In this document: positions 33,471 through 41,854 of the stretch, piece after piece
Layout of the letters: each line of letters opens with the position of its first letter
Position numbering within the stretch: the stretch's first letter is position 1
From: Bradyrhizobium manausense
Lineage (GTDB): Bacteria; Pseudomonadota; Alphaproteobacteria; Rhizobiales; Xanthobacteraceae
Assembly (NCBI RefSeq): GCF_018131105.1
Contig: NZ_JAFCJI010000002.1
Location: 930,001 to 994,000, forward strand
Length of the DNA stretch: 64,000 nt
Direction of reading: 5' to 3'
The notes under the pieces: generated by a model
Seen by the model: the letters and a program-made list of their open reading frames with translations, nothing else
The model's database searches: none
Told to the model about the DNA's origin: nothing
Made by a program: the position numbers and the translations under genes

Positions 33471-34502
33471 TCAGCGCTCGACCTCGCGATTCCAGCGCTT
33501 GGTCCACTCTTCGCGCTTCTCGTTGATGGTGGTCCAGTCCGGATTATAGAGCTTGGCCGCCCGATCGCCGATGGGGGCCATCTTGCCGAGCTCGGGCGGC
33601 ACCTTCAGCGATTTCAGTACCGGGCCGTAGCCGTAGTCCTTCAGCATCACGAGCTGGATCTTTGGATCGAGCAGCATCTTCACGAAGCTCGATGCCAGCG
33701 GCGAGGCGTTCGGCTTGGCAATCGGACACGCCGTCGTCAGCAGCGTTGCCGCGCCTTCCTTCGGGTAGACGAAGTCGACGGGGAAGCCGGTGTTGGCAAA
33801 ACTCTGCACGCGGCCCGTGCCCCACACCGCGATTACGGCCTGGCCGGACTGGAACAGCTCGGTCATCTTGCCCGGAGACGGCTCATAGGCGAGAACGTTC
33901 GGATTGATCTGCTCCTTGAAGATCTTGAAGCCGGACTCGACATTGCTCTCACCGCCACCGTTCATCTTCGACAGCATCACGAGCGCTTCGAGACCATAGG
34001 TGTTGTTGATCGGCGGGATCACGAGTTGCTTGGCGTATTTCGTGTCCTTCAGATCGTTCCACGAGGTCGGCGGCGCCCAACCCTTCTCGGCAAACACCTT
34101 GGTGTTGTACATCAGGCCTGTCGCGACGATGCCGATCGCCACGGCGCGATCGTCCTTGAAGCGCGCGGTGTCGTAGAGATCGGCAGCCGGCAGGCCGTCG
34201 AGCTTGCCGCAGAAGCCGAGCTGGATCGCCTGGTACATCGGGCCGTCGTCGACGATGGCGACGTCGATCTGCTGGTTACCCTTCTGCGCCTGGAGTTTTG
34301 CCAGCGTGTCGGTGGAATTGCCGGCGACGTACTCGACCTTGACGTTATTCTCTTTCTCGAAGGTCGGGATCACCTCGTCGCGGATGGTCTTCTCGAACGA
34401 GCCGCCGTAGCCGGCGACGTAGAGCGTCTTTTGCTGGGCCGAAGCTGGAGCGGCGACGAGCGCCGCGATGCTGACCGCGGTCAGAAGGCTGAGAGTCTTC
34501 AT
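33471..34502 (-). CDS. Periplasmic substrate-binding protein (polyamine/opine type)
   Basis: This 343-aa exported binding protein of the PotD/PotF-like family has the signal peptide MKTLSLLTAVSIAALVAAPA, cut after ASA. The mature part starts QQKTLYVAGYGGSFEKTIRD and contains VEYVAGNSTDTLAKLQAQKG and WGTGRVQSFANTGFPVDFVY. The ATG at 34502 is the signal-peptide start; the frame is open upstream. As the first gene it sets the import specificity of the operon. The ligand is not predictable, and polyamine-like or opine-like amines are the family's usual range. Confidence 0.9.
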   Translation of the reverse strand: MKTLSLLTAVSIAALVAAPASAQQKTLYVAGYGGSFEKTIRDEVIPTFEKENNVKVEYVAGNSTDTLAKLQAQKGNQQIDVAIVDDGPMYQAIQLGFCGKLDGLPAADLYDTARFKDDRAVAIGIVATGLMYNTKVFAEKGWAPPTSWNDLKDTKYAKQLVIPPINNTYGLEALVMLSKMNGGGESNVESGFKIFKEQINPNVLAYEPSPGKMTELFQSGQAVIAVWGTGRVQSFANTGFPVDFVYPKEGAATLLTTACPIAKPNASPLASSFVKMLLDPKIQLVMLKDYGYGPVLKSLKVPPELGKMAPIGDRAAKLYNPDWTTINEKREEWTKRWNREVER

Positions 34503-34762
34503 GTGGTCCGATCTCCATACCGGAATGAGGTGACGTGCCGACAAGTCTCGCTAGCCAAAGCACCTTCCGCATTTCCTTCCGCGCCGCCCGTCCGATCAGG
34601 GCTCCGGTCCCTGTTCAGCGGATTTTGGCGCGATTTAGAGGTTTGAACGCCTCCAAGGTGCCGAAAAAGCGGGCCGTCTCCAGCTCTGATGAAAAAGATC
34701 GCAAACCCCGCCTTCCATCGTCCAATGAATAATGGCACCCTCTGCATGCCAGAATGTTATGA

Positions 34763-35689
34763 ATGGTATCTTGGATGGCCCGGATCAATTCGCGGCAGAT
34801 AGAAGCGTTTCGCGCGACGATGCTCACCGGCAGCGTGACCGAGGCGGCGGCGCTGATGACGGTCACGCAACCGGCGGTCAGCCGGTTGCTGCGCGATCTC
34901 CAGGCGCTGCTGAAAATGGAGCTGTTCGAGCGGCGCGGCACCGGCCTGGTGCCGACCGCGGCAGCGATGGCGCTCTATACCGAGGTCGAGCGGTCCTTCG
35001 TCGGCCTCGAACGCATCACCGCCGCAGCCGAGGAAATCCGCGGCCGCCGCACCGGCTCGCTGCGGATCGCGGCACTGCCGGCGCTGTCGAACGGCTTTCT
35101 GCCGCGGCTGACAGGTCGCTTCCTGAAGGAGCGGCCGAACCTCAACCTGGCCTTCTTCGGCGTGATCTCGCCGATCGTGGTCGATTGGGTGCTGAACAAC
35201 CAGTGCGACATCGGCTTTGCCGAGGTGCCGATCGCGCATTCCGGCCTGCCCAGCCAGAAGCTGCCGGCGCCCGCACGTGTCGCGGTGCTGCCGACCGGTC
35301 ATCGCCTCGCAGAAAAGCAAGTGCTGGAGCCACGCGACTTCGAGGGCGAGACTTTCATCTCGCTGTCATCAGGGTCGTCGAGCCGACATCTCGTCGACCA
35401 GGTCTTCCATCGCCACGACGTCCGACGCGTGCTGCGCGTGGAGACCGCATTGTCGGAGATCATGTGCGGCCTGGTGTCATCAGGACTCGGCGTCGCGATC
35501 TGCGATCCCTTCACCGCACAGGAATTCTCCACCCGCGGCGTCGTCGTGCGCCGTTTCCTGCCCCGTATCGACTTCGAGTTCTCCGCGGTGTTTCCCGCGC
35601 AGCGCAGCCCCTCTCCGGTGGCGCTCGATCTGGTCGAGACTGTGCGAAAATCGCTTGCTGAATTCGACGATCAATCCGCGTCCGGATGA
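34763..35689 (+). CDS. LysR-family transcriptional regulator
   Basis: This 308-aa regulator has an N-terminal winged helix (INSRQIEAFRATMLTGSVTE, then LMTVTQPAVSRLLRDLQ) and a periplasmic-binding-like effector domain. It is divergent from the nine-gene importer/oxidase operon with 260 bases between, so it is the likely activator of that operon. An alternative start is the ATG at 34775. The effector would be the imported compound or a product. Confidence 0.9.
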   Translation: MVSWMARINSRQIEAFRATMLTGSVTEAAALMTVTQPAVSRLLRDLQALLKMELFERRGTGLVPTAAAMALYTEVERSFVGLERITAAAEEIRGRRTGSLRIAALPALSNGFLPRLTGRFLKERPNLNLAFFGVISPIVVDWVLNNQCDIGFAEVPIAHSGLPSQKLPAPARVAVLPTGHRLAEKQVLEPRDFEGETFISLSSGSSSRHLVDQVFHRHDVRRVLRVETALSEIMCGLVSSGLGVAICDPFTAQEFSTRGVVVRRFLPRIDFEFSAVFPAQRSPSPVALDLVETVRKSLAEFDDQSASG

Positions 35690-35732
35690 TCGAACGCTTG
35701 CATGGATAAGGCCGATCTCTTAGGTGAGGACA

Positions 35733-36446
35733 ATGGCACGCATCACAATCATCGAGACAGGGCAGGTCCCGCCAAAATATCGCGAGCAGCATGGCTCGTT
35801 TCCGGACATGTTCGAGCGCATGGTCCGCGCCGAGGATCCGGACGCCACGGTCGATGTCGTCAGCATTCCGAATGGCGACGCGCTGCCCGATCCGGGCAAG
35901 CTCGAGGCCGTGCTGATCACCGGTGCTGCCGCCGGCGTCTATGACGGGCTCGACTGGATCGCGCCGCTGGAAGATTTCGTGCGCTCAGCGTACGCCAACA
36001 AGACGCCGATGGTCGGCGTGTGCTTCGGCCATCAGCTGATCGCGCAGGCGCTCGGCGGCACCGTGCGCAAGTCCGAGAAGGGCTGGGGCATCGGCCGGCA
36101 CGTCTATCAGGTGCTACCGGAGAACGGCGTCGTCGACGGCACCGAGATCGCGATCGCCTGCTCGCATCAGGACCAGGTGATCGAGCCGCCTGATGATGCG
36201 CTGACGATCCTCTCGTCGGACTTCACGCCGCATGCCGGCCTGCTCTACGCCAATGGCGCGACACTGACGGTGCAACCGCATCCGGAATTCGACGTGGAGT
36301 TCGCGCAAGTCTGCTGCGAACTGCGCAACGGCAAGGCACCGGATGACGTCGTCGCCACGGCGAGGCAGTCCCTGGCGGAGCCGATGGACCGCGCAAAGCT
36401 GGGCGGGGCGATTACGAGGTTTCTGGCGAGGCGTACGGCGCTCTAA
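35733..36446 (+). CDS. Class I glutamine amidotransferase-like protein
   Basis: This 237-aa GATase1-fold protein resembles GMP synthase glutaminase domains. The nucleophile Cys97 is in GVCFGHQLIAQALGG. The histidine and glutamate of the triad are in the later QPHPEFD. GTG at 35724 is in frame, but ATG at 35733 has AGGTGAGG just upstream. No synthase partner is encoded nearby, so it may be a free-standing glutaminase or a gamma-glutamyl hydrolase of the PuuD type. The latter idea is attractive beside a possible polyamine operon but is not proven. Confidence 0.88.
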   Translation: MARITIIETGQVPPKYREQHGSFPDMFERMVRAEDPDATVDVVSIPNGDALPDPGKLEAVLITGAAAGVYDGLDWIAPLEDFVRSAYANKTPMVGVCFGHQLIAQALGGTVRKSEKGWGIGRHVYQVLPENGVVDGTEIAIACSHQDQVIEPPDDALTILSSDFTPHAGLLYANGATLTVQPHPEFDVEFAQVCCELRNGKAPDDVVATARQSLAEPMDRAKLGGAITRFLARRTAL

Positions 36447-36456
36447 GCCGCGGGGC

Positions 36457-36480
36457 TCCTCTTCCCTTGCGGGAGAAGGT
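36457..36480. repeat. Half of a REP-like element
   Basis: CTCCTCTTCCCTTGCGGGAG, then AAGG, resembles one arm of the larger inverted element at 45284-45450. It lies in the 60-base gap between convergent genes and may contribute a hairpin. Confidence 0.45.
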
Positions 36481-36506
36481 AGAAACAGCGCCGTTCGCCG
36501 AAATGA

Positions 36507-36974
36507 TCAGAACGGATCCGTCCCCAGCCCTTGCACATCCGCTGGCCTCGGCCCCGGCGCGGCCCAATGAAACCGGCGGTCCTTCTCCGCAATCGCGATG
36601 TCATTGATCGAGGCCTCGCGACGCCGCATCAGGCCGTGCTCGTCGAACTCCCACTGCTCGTTGCCGTAGGAGCGATACCATTGGCCGCCGGCATCGTGCC
36701 ATTCGTACTGGAAGCGCACCGCGATGCGGTTCTGGTCGAAGGCCCAGAGGTCCTTGATCAGGCGATACTCCTGCTCCTTCTCCCATTTGCGGGTGAGGAA
36801 CGCGACGATCGCCTCGCGGCCTTGGAAGACTTCGGATCGGTTACGCCAGCGGCTGTCCTCGGTATAGGCGAGCGAAACCCGCACCGGATCGCGCGAATTC
36901 CAGGCATCCTCGGCCATGCGCGCCTTCTGCGCGGCGGTCTCTCGGGTGAAGGGCGGAAGCGGCGGGCGCGACAT
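36507..36974 (-). CDS. DUF1348 / SnoaL-like (NTF2-fold) protein
   Basis: This 155-aa protein has the NTF2-like cone fold marks: FTRETAAQKARMAEDAWNSR, then SLAYTEDSRWRNRSEVFQGR and AIVAFLTRKWEKEQEYRL. RRREASINDIAI and the C-terminal RRFHWAAPGPRPADV follow, which is the DUF1348 signature. The molecular function is not established. Confidence 0.87.
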   Translation of the reverse strand: MSRPPLPPFTRETAAQKARMAEDAWNSRDPVRVSLAYTEDSRWRNRSEVFQGREAIVAFLTRKWEKEQEYRLIKDLWAFDQNRIAVRFQYEWHDAGGQWYRSYGNEQWEFDEHGLMRRREASINDIAIAEKDRRFHWAAPGPRPADVQGLGTDPF

Positions 36975-37051
36975 GGGAGCCTCATCGATGTGCGGGACCG
37001 CAATCTATCTCTGCAGGCGATGGAGTCGAGAGGCGATCTCCTATCGGGCGA

Positions 37052-37501
37052 TCACGAAATCAGATCGGCTTTCATCAGCGTGCGGATCGATTTGGGGATC
37101 GGCTGCGCGCGGCCGCCGCTGATGAAGGCGACGCGGACCTCGGCTTTCACCAGCGCGTCCTCGCCGCGCCGCACCTCCTGCGCCAGCATGATCGATGCGC
37201 CCTTCACAGCGACCGGCCAGGTCACGACGTCGAGCACGTCGTCCATCCGCGCCGGCTTGAGAAAATCCAGATGCATCGAGCGCACCACGAAGGCAAAACC
37301 GGAGCCTTCCGTCTCGGGCTGCTCGAACAGCGCCTGCTGCTCGGCGCCCATCAGCCGCAGATGATTGGTGCGCCCACGCTCCATGTAGCGCAGATAATTG
37401 GCGTGATAGACGATGCCGGAGAAATCCGTGTCCTCGTAATAGACGCGGACCTGCATGTGGTGGCGGCCGTCGCGGATCTCGCCGTCGAGATGAGCTGTCA
37501 C
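37052..37501 (-). CDS. ybgC: Acyl-CoA thioesterase, hotdog fold, YbgC type
   Basis: This 149-aa thioesterase shows VRVYYEDTDFSGIVYHANYL with the catalytic aspartate and the following RYMERGR, the signature of the YbgC/4-hydroxybenzoyl-CoA thioesterase family. ybgC is normally the first gene of the tol-pal region, downstream of ruvCAB, which matches the synteny here. The tol genes are not present on either side in this window; instead a DUF1348 gene follows. Confidence 0.9.
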   Translation of the reverse strand: MTAHLDGEIRDGRHHMQVRVYYEDTDFSGIVYHANYLRYMERGRTNHLRLMGAEQQALFEQPETEGSGFAFVVRSMHLDFLKPARMDDVLDVVTWPVAVKGASIMLAQEVRRGEDALVKAEVRVAFISGGRAQPIPKSIRTLMKADLIS

Positions 37502-37569
37502 GTCGCGAGCCTCTTTGCTTGTCGCTACCGGCCCGTTTTGCGCAAAAACGGCCGGCAGCGCAAGCGCGG

Positions 37570-38493
37570 CTACGACACGATTATCGCCGGCACCCGCCCG
37601 AGCGTCACCTCGACGATTTCAGGCGGCACCCCGACGCGGACAGGAAATATGCTGCAACCGAGACCGCCGGAAACGATGACGTCGCAGTTCAACCGAAAGT
37701 GCCCATAGGCGAGCTGCGCGGCATATTGCTTCGGGAGCGCCGGCGACCAGCCGAACAGACGAACCTGGCCGCCATGGGTATGACCGGAGAGCTGTAGTGC
37801 GACGCGCCCGGGCACGCGCCAGGCGATGTTGGGCTCATGCGCGAGCAGGATCACCGGCGCATCATCGGTGACCTTTGCGAGCGTCGCGGTGAGATCGTCG
37901 GCACCGAAGCGACGCGCGCGGCCGTAGCGTTGCGCCGGCGCATAAGCGAGCTGATCGCCGAGACCGGCGAGCCAGAACGAGCGACCGTCCTTGGCGAGGC
38001 GCACGGCATCGTTGTCGTAAACAGGAATGCCGGCAGCCTGAAGCGCGCGATGGGCAACAGGCGTCCCCTGCCCCGCTCGCTGCACCGTCTTGTCGTCCCA
38101 ATAATCGTGATTGCCCATGACCGCATGAACACCGAGCGGGGCCCTGAGGCCCGTCAACACCCTGGCCCATTCATCGGACGGAATGAACCGCGTCACATAA
38201 TGGTGGCCGGCGACGTAGTCGCCGAGCAGCACGATGAGATCGGGCTTGAGCGCGTTGGTCTGGTCGACGATGGCCTCGATCCGCTCCAGCGACATCCAGG
38301 GATCGCAGGCATGGATGTCGGCGATCACGGCGATCTTCAGCGGCACGTCCACAGGCCATTGTCGCGGGGTCGGACGATAGCGGGTGATGCGCGGCCGCAG
38401 TTCCGGCTCGACGCCGACGCCATAGGCGGCCGTCGAGATGCCGAGCGCGGAAAGACCGCCGACGGAACGGATGAGATGACGCCGAGTGATCAT
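37570..38493 (-). CDS. Metallophosphoesterase with twin-arginine-like N terminus
   Basis: This 307-aa calcineurin-like phosphoesterase has all five metal-binding blocks: IADIHACD, LLGDYVAG, GNHDYW, LAHEPN and SGHTHGGQ. The N terminus MITRRHLIRSVGGLSALGIS has a double arginine followed by a hydrophobic stretch, consistent with Tat export or membrane anchoring. It lies between ruvB and ybgC. It resembles YkuE-type enzymes. The substrate is unknown. Confidence 0.88.
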   Translation of the reverse strand: MITRRHLIRSVGGLSALGISTAAYGVGVEPELRPRITRYRPTPRQWPVDVPLKIAVIADIHACDPWMSLERIEAIVDQTNALKPDLIVLLGDYVAGHHYVTRFIPSDEWARVLTGLRAPLGVHAVMGNHDYWDDKTVQRAGQGTPVAHRALQAAGIPVYDNDAVRLAKDGRSFWLAGLGDQLAYAPAQRYGRARRFGADDLTATLAKVTDDAPVILLAHEPNIAWRVPGRVALQLSGHTHGGQVRLFGWSPALPKQYAAQLAYGHFRLNCDVIVSGGLGCSIFPVRVGVPPEIVEVTLGRVPAIIVS

Positions 38494-38624
38494 GGAAGCC
38501 TGCTTCAGATACGCTTCCGTGATGCGGTCCGATTGGAGCGGAATTGGGGTGCGCTTGTGCAGATCATCAGCACAGGGATTACCGAAAGTTCATGACAGCT
38601 AGAGCAAATAGCGACCTGGGCAGG

Positions 38625-39683
38625 TCACTCGTCGCTGTCATCAGTGCCGAACAGGCCGAACTGCGCCGCGGCATCGCGCGAGGGTTCGGCGATGCCGAGG
38701 TGGCGGAAAGCGTGGGAGGTGAGCAGGCGACCGCGCGGAGTGCGCTGGAGATAGCCGCACTGGATCAGATAGGGCTCGATGATGTCCTCGATCGCATCGC
38801 GCGGCTCGGACAACGCGGCCGCCATCGTCTCGACGCCGACAGGGCCGCCACCGTAGTTCATCGCGATGGTCGTAAGGTAGCGGCGGTCCATAGCGTCAAG
38901 GCCGGCGGCGTCGACCTCGAGCGCACTCAGCGCATGATCGGCAATCTTGCGATCGATCGAGGCTGCATCAGCCGCTGACGCGAAATCGCGGACGCGGCGC
39001 AACAGACGGCCGGCGATGCGTGGCGTGCCACGGGCGCGGCGAGCGATCTCGTTGGCACCATCCGCACTCATGCCGACATTGAGCACGCGCGCGCCGCGGG
39101 TGACGATGCTCTCCAGCTCCTCGATCGTATAGAAATTGAGGCGAACCGGAATGCCGAAGCGATCGCGCAAGGGATTGGTGAGCAGTCCGGCGCGTGTGGT
39201 GGCGCCGACGAGAGTGAATTTCGACAGCTCGATCTTGACCGAGCGCGCCGCCGGCCCCTCGCCGATGATGAGGTCGAGCTGGAAGTCCTCCATCGCGGGA
39301 TAGAGCACCTCTTCCACCGCCGGGTTGAGACGATGGATTTCGTCAATGAAGAGCACATCGCGCTCTTCGAGATTGGTGAGCAACGCAGCGAGATCACCGG
39401 CCTTGGCGATCACCGGCCCCGAGGTGGCGCGAAAGCCGACGCCGAGCTCTTTCGCAACGATCTGCGCCAGCGTGGTTTTGCCGAGACCGGGGGGACCGAC
39501 GAACAGCACGTGATCCAGCGCCTCGCCGCGCTTGCGCGCCGCCTCAATGAAGATCGAGAGGTTCTTGCGCGCCTGCTGCTGGCCGACGAAGTCGGACAGC
39601 GATTGCGGACGCAGCGCGGTGTCGCCGACATCGTCGCTGCGGCGCTCGGGCGAGACCATGCGATTGGCCTTGGGATCGCTCAC
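38625..39683 (-). CDS. ruvB: Holliday junction branch migration helicase RuvB
   Basis: This 352-aa AAA+ ATPase drives branch migration with RuvA. Walker A is GPPGLGKTTLAQIVAKELG and Walker B is VLFIDEIHRLNPAVEEVLYP. Sensor 1 is in LVGATTRAG, and arginine-finger/sensor 2 and the winged-helix end follow (SDSDE-like acidic tail). It overlaps ruvA by four bases. Confidence 0.96.
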   Translation of the reverse strand: MSDPKANRMVSPERRSDDVGDTALRPQSLSDFVGQQQARKNLSIFIEAARKRGEALDHVLFVGPPGLGKTTLAQIVAKELGVGFRATSGPVIAKAGDLAALLTNLEERDVLFIDEIHRLNPAVEEVLYPAMEDFQLDLIIGEGPAARSVKIELSKFTLVGATTRAGLLTNPLRDRFGIPVRLNFYTIEELESIVTRGARVLNVGMSADGANEIARRARGTPRIAGRLLRRVRDFASAADAASIDRKIADHALSALEVDAAGLDAMDRRYLTTIAMNYGGGPVGVETMAAALSEPRDAIEDIIEPYLIQCGYLQRTPRGRLLTSHAFRHLGIAEPSRDAAAQFGLFGTDDSDE

Positions 39684-40297
39684 TTCGAGAGTTCCTTCAA
39701 GCCGAGACGAATGAGTTGCGCCGTTTCGGCATTCTCACCGGCGCTGCGCGAGGCGGATGCGATCGCCGCAGCCGCTTGGGGCTGACCATAGCCGAGATTG
39801 ACCAGCGCGGAGATCGCATCCGCGACCGGTCTTGGCGCGCGCTGATCGTCGACGGCGCCGGCGAGATGCACGACGGCCGGATCGACATTGGCGAAGGCCG
39901 GCGCCTTGTCCTTCAACTCGGTGACGATGCGCTCGGCGACCTTCGGCCCGACGCCGGGCGTGCGCGCCACCGCAGCCTTGTCACGCAGGGCGATTGCGTT
40001 CGCGAGATCGGCCGGCGCCAGCGTGCCGAGCACGGCGAGCGCGACCTTGGCACCGACGCCCTGCACGGTCTGGAGCAGGCGAAACCATTCGCGCTCCTGG
40101 TCGGTGCGGAAGCCGAACAGCTTGATCTGGTCCTCGCGGACATAAGTCTCGATCGACAGCACGGCGGCTTCACCCGGCGCGGGCAGATGCTGCAACGTCC
40201 GCGCCGAGCAATGCACCTGGTAGCCGACGCCGCCGACGTCAAGGAGGACAAAATCCTCGCCGTAGGAATCGATCAAACCCTTGAGCTTGCCGATCAT
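39680..40297 (-). CDS. ruvA: Holliday junction DNA-binding protein RuvA
   Basis: This 205-aa tetrameric junction-binding protein starts MIGKLKGLIDSYGEDFVLLD (OB fold), with two helix-hairpin-helix parts (VQGVGAKVALAVLGTL and TPGVGPKVAERIVTELKDK). A C-terminal domain (SALVNLGYGQPQAAAAIASA) binds RuvB. It overlaps ruvC and ruvB by four bases each. Confidence 0.96.
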   Translation of the reverse strand: MIGKLKGLIDSYGEDFVLLDVGGVGYQVHCSARTLQHLPAPGEAAVLSIETYVREDQIKLFGFRTDQEREWFRLLQTVQGVGAKVALAVLGTLAPADLANAIALRDKAAVARTPGVGPKVAERIVTELKDKAPAFANVDPAVVHLAGAVDDQRAPRPVADAISALVNLGYGQPQAAAAIASASRSAGENAETAQLIRLGLKELSK

Positions 40298-40821
40298 AGT
40301 CCCGCCACCTTCAGCCGAAGCGCCGTACTCTGGCGATGATGGGCGTGAGTGATGGCAATGGCGAGTGCGTCGGCAGCGTCCGCTGACGGCGGCTCGGCCT
40401 TGGGCAGCAAGATCTTCAGCATCATTGCAATCTGCTGCTTGTCGGCATGGCCCGCGCCGACGACCGTCTTCTTCACTTGGTTCGGCGCGTATTCGGCGAC
40501 AGAGATACCGAACATCGCGGGCGACAGCATGGCGACGCCACGGGCCTGTCCGAGTTTCAGCGTCGCGACGCCGTCCTTGTTCACAAAGGTCTGCTCGACC
40601 GCGGCTTCCACCGGCTGGTGATTGGAGAGAATGGCCGCGAGGCCCTCATGGATCGCCAGCAGCCGGCTCGCCAGCGGCAGATCGTCCGGCGGTTCCACCG
40701 AACCGCAGGCGATGTAGATCAGCCGGTTGCCATCGGCCTCGATCACGCCCCAGCCGGTGCGGCGCAGGCCGGGGTCGATGCCGATGATGCGAACGGGTTG
40801 GCGAATCGGGAGCGCGGTCAT
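40294..40821 (-). CDS. ruvC: Holliday junction resolvase RuvC
   Basis: This 175-aa endonuclease has the acidic catalytic residues in IIGIDPGLRRTGWG, AAVEQTFVNKDGV and DAADALAIAITHAHH. It is the first gene of the ruvCAB unit, with overlapping stops and starts. The length is normal. Confidence 0.96.
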   Translation of the reverse strand: MTALPIRQPVRIIGIDPGLRRTGWGVIEADGNRLIYIACGSVEPPDDLPLASRLLAIHEGLAAILSNHQPVEAAVEQTFVNKDGVATLKLGQARGVAMLSPAMFGISVAEYAPNQVKKTVVGAGHADKQQIAMMLKILLPKAEPPSADAADALAIAITHAHHRQSTALRLKVAGL

Positions 40822-40900
40822 GGGCCAGTGATAGCGGTTGGCCCATAATAGCGAAACAGAAACAGAACAGAAGTCCCCGGGGAAAGGCCGTCTCGCGCCT

Positions 40901-41647
40901 TTACCCGCCGATCTTCGCGATCAGCGCGTCCGACACCTCGAAATTGGCGTAGACGTGCTGGACGTCGTCGTGCTCGTTGAGCAGATCCATCAGCTTCAAG
41001 AGCTTCTCGCCGGTCTCGTCGTCGACCGCGACGGTGTTCTGCGGCTTCCAGATCAGCGCGGCCTTGCGCGGCTCGCCGAACTTGGCTTCGAGCGCCTTGG
41101 CAACGTCGCGATAGCCTTCGGTCGAGGCGTAGATCTCGTGGCCTCCCTCACCCGACACCACGTCGTCGGCGCCGGCCTCGATCGCGGCATCCAGCACCGA
41201 ATCGTCATCGGCGACGCTGCGGTCGTATTCGATGACACCGGTGCGGTCGAACATGAACGAGACCGAGCCGGTTTCGCCGAGATTGCCGCCTGACTTGGTG
41301 AAGAAGGAGCGGATGTCGGAGGCGGCGCGGTTGCGGTTGTCGGTCAACGCCTCGACGATGACGGCGATGCCGCCGGGGCCATAGCCTTCGTAGCGGATCT
41401 CGTCATAGTTCTCGCCGTCATTACCAAGCGCTTTCTTGACCGCGCGCTCGATATTGTCCTTCGGCATGTTTTCCTGGCGCGCCGCGATGATGGCTGCACG
41501 CAAGCGCGGGTTCATGTTGGGGTCAGGCGTCCCGAGCTTGGCTGCGACGGTGATTTCACGTGCCAGCTTGCCGAAAAGCTTCGACTTCTGGGCATCCTGC
41601 CGCCCCTTGCGGTGCATGATGTTCTTGAATTGGGAATGTCCGGCCAT
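40901..41647 (-). CDS. yebC: YebC/PmpR-family protein (TACO1-like)
   Basis: This 248-aa protein starts MAGHSQFKNIMHRKGRQDAQ and shows PNMNPRLRAAIIAARQENMP and GYGPGGIAVIVEALTDNRNR, diagnostic of the YebC family. Members act as transcriptional regulators, or as helpers of translation at proline-rich stretches. It lies 79 bases upstream of ruvC in the same direction, its usual place. Confidence 0.95.
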   Translation of the reverse strand: MAGHSQFKNIMHRKGRQDAQKSKLFGKLAREITVAAKLGTPDPNMNPRLRAAIIAARQENMPKDNIERAVKKALGNDGENYDEIRYEGYGPGGIAVIVEALTDNRNRAASDIRSFFTKSGGNLGETGSVSFMFDRTGVIEYDRSVADDDSVLDAAIEAGADDVVSGEGGHEIYASTEGYRDVAKALEAKFGEPRKAALIWKPQNTVAVDDETGEKLLKLMDLLNEHDDVQHVYANFEVSDALIAKIGG

Positions 41648-41854
41648 GCGTGATCTTCTCTAGGGAATCGTGCGCCAAAGGTGAGCGTGGGGAAGCGCGG
41701 CCTTATAGGCCGCCCGCCCACCGGAATGAAAGAGCCTCTCATACTTTAAGGTAATAACGTAGTGGCATGTGCCGGAAGTCAGGCATCGTTAACCCTGATT
41801 TCATTCCGACCGGCGAAAATAGCGTCCGCCCACCTCCCGACAAGAGTTGACCCA

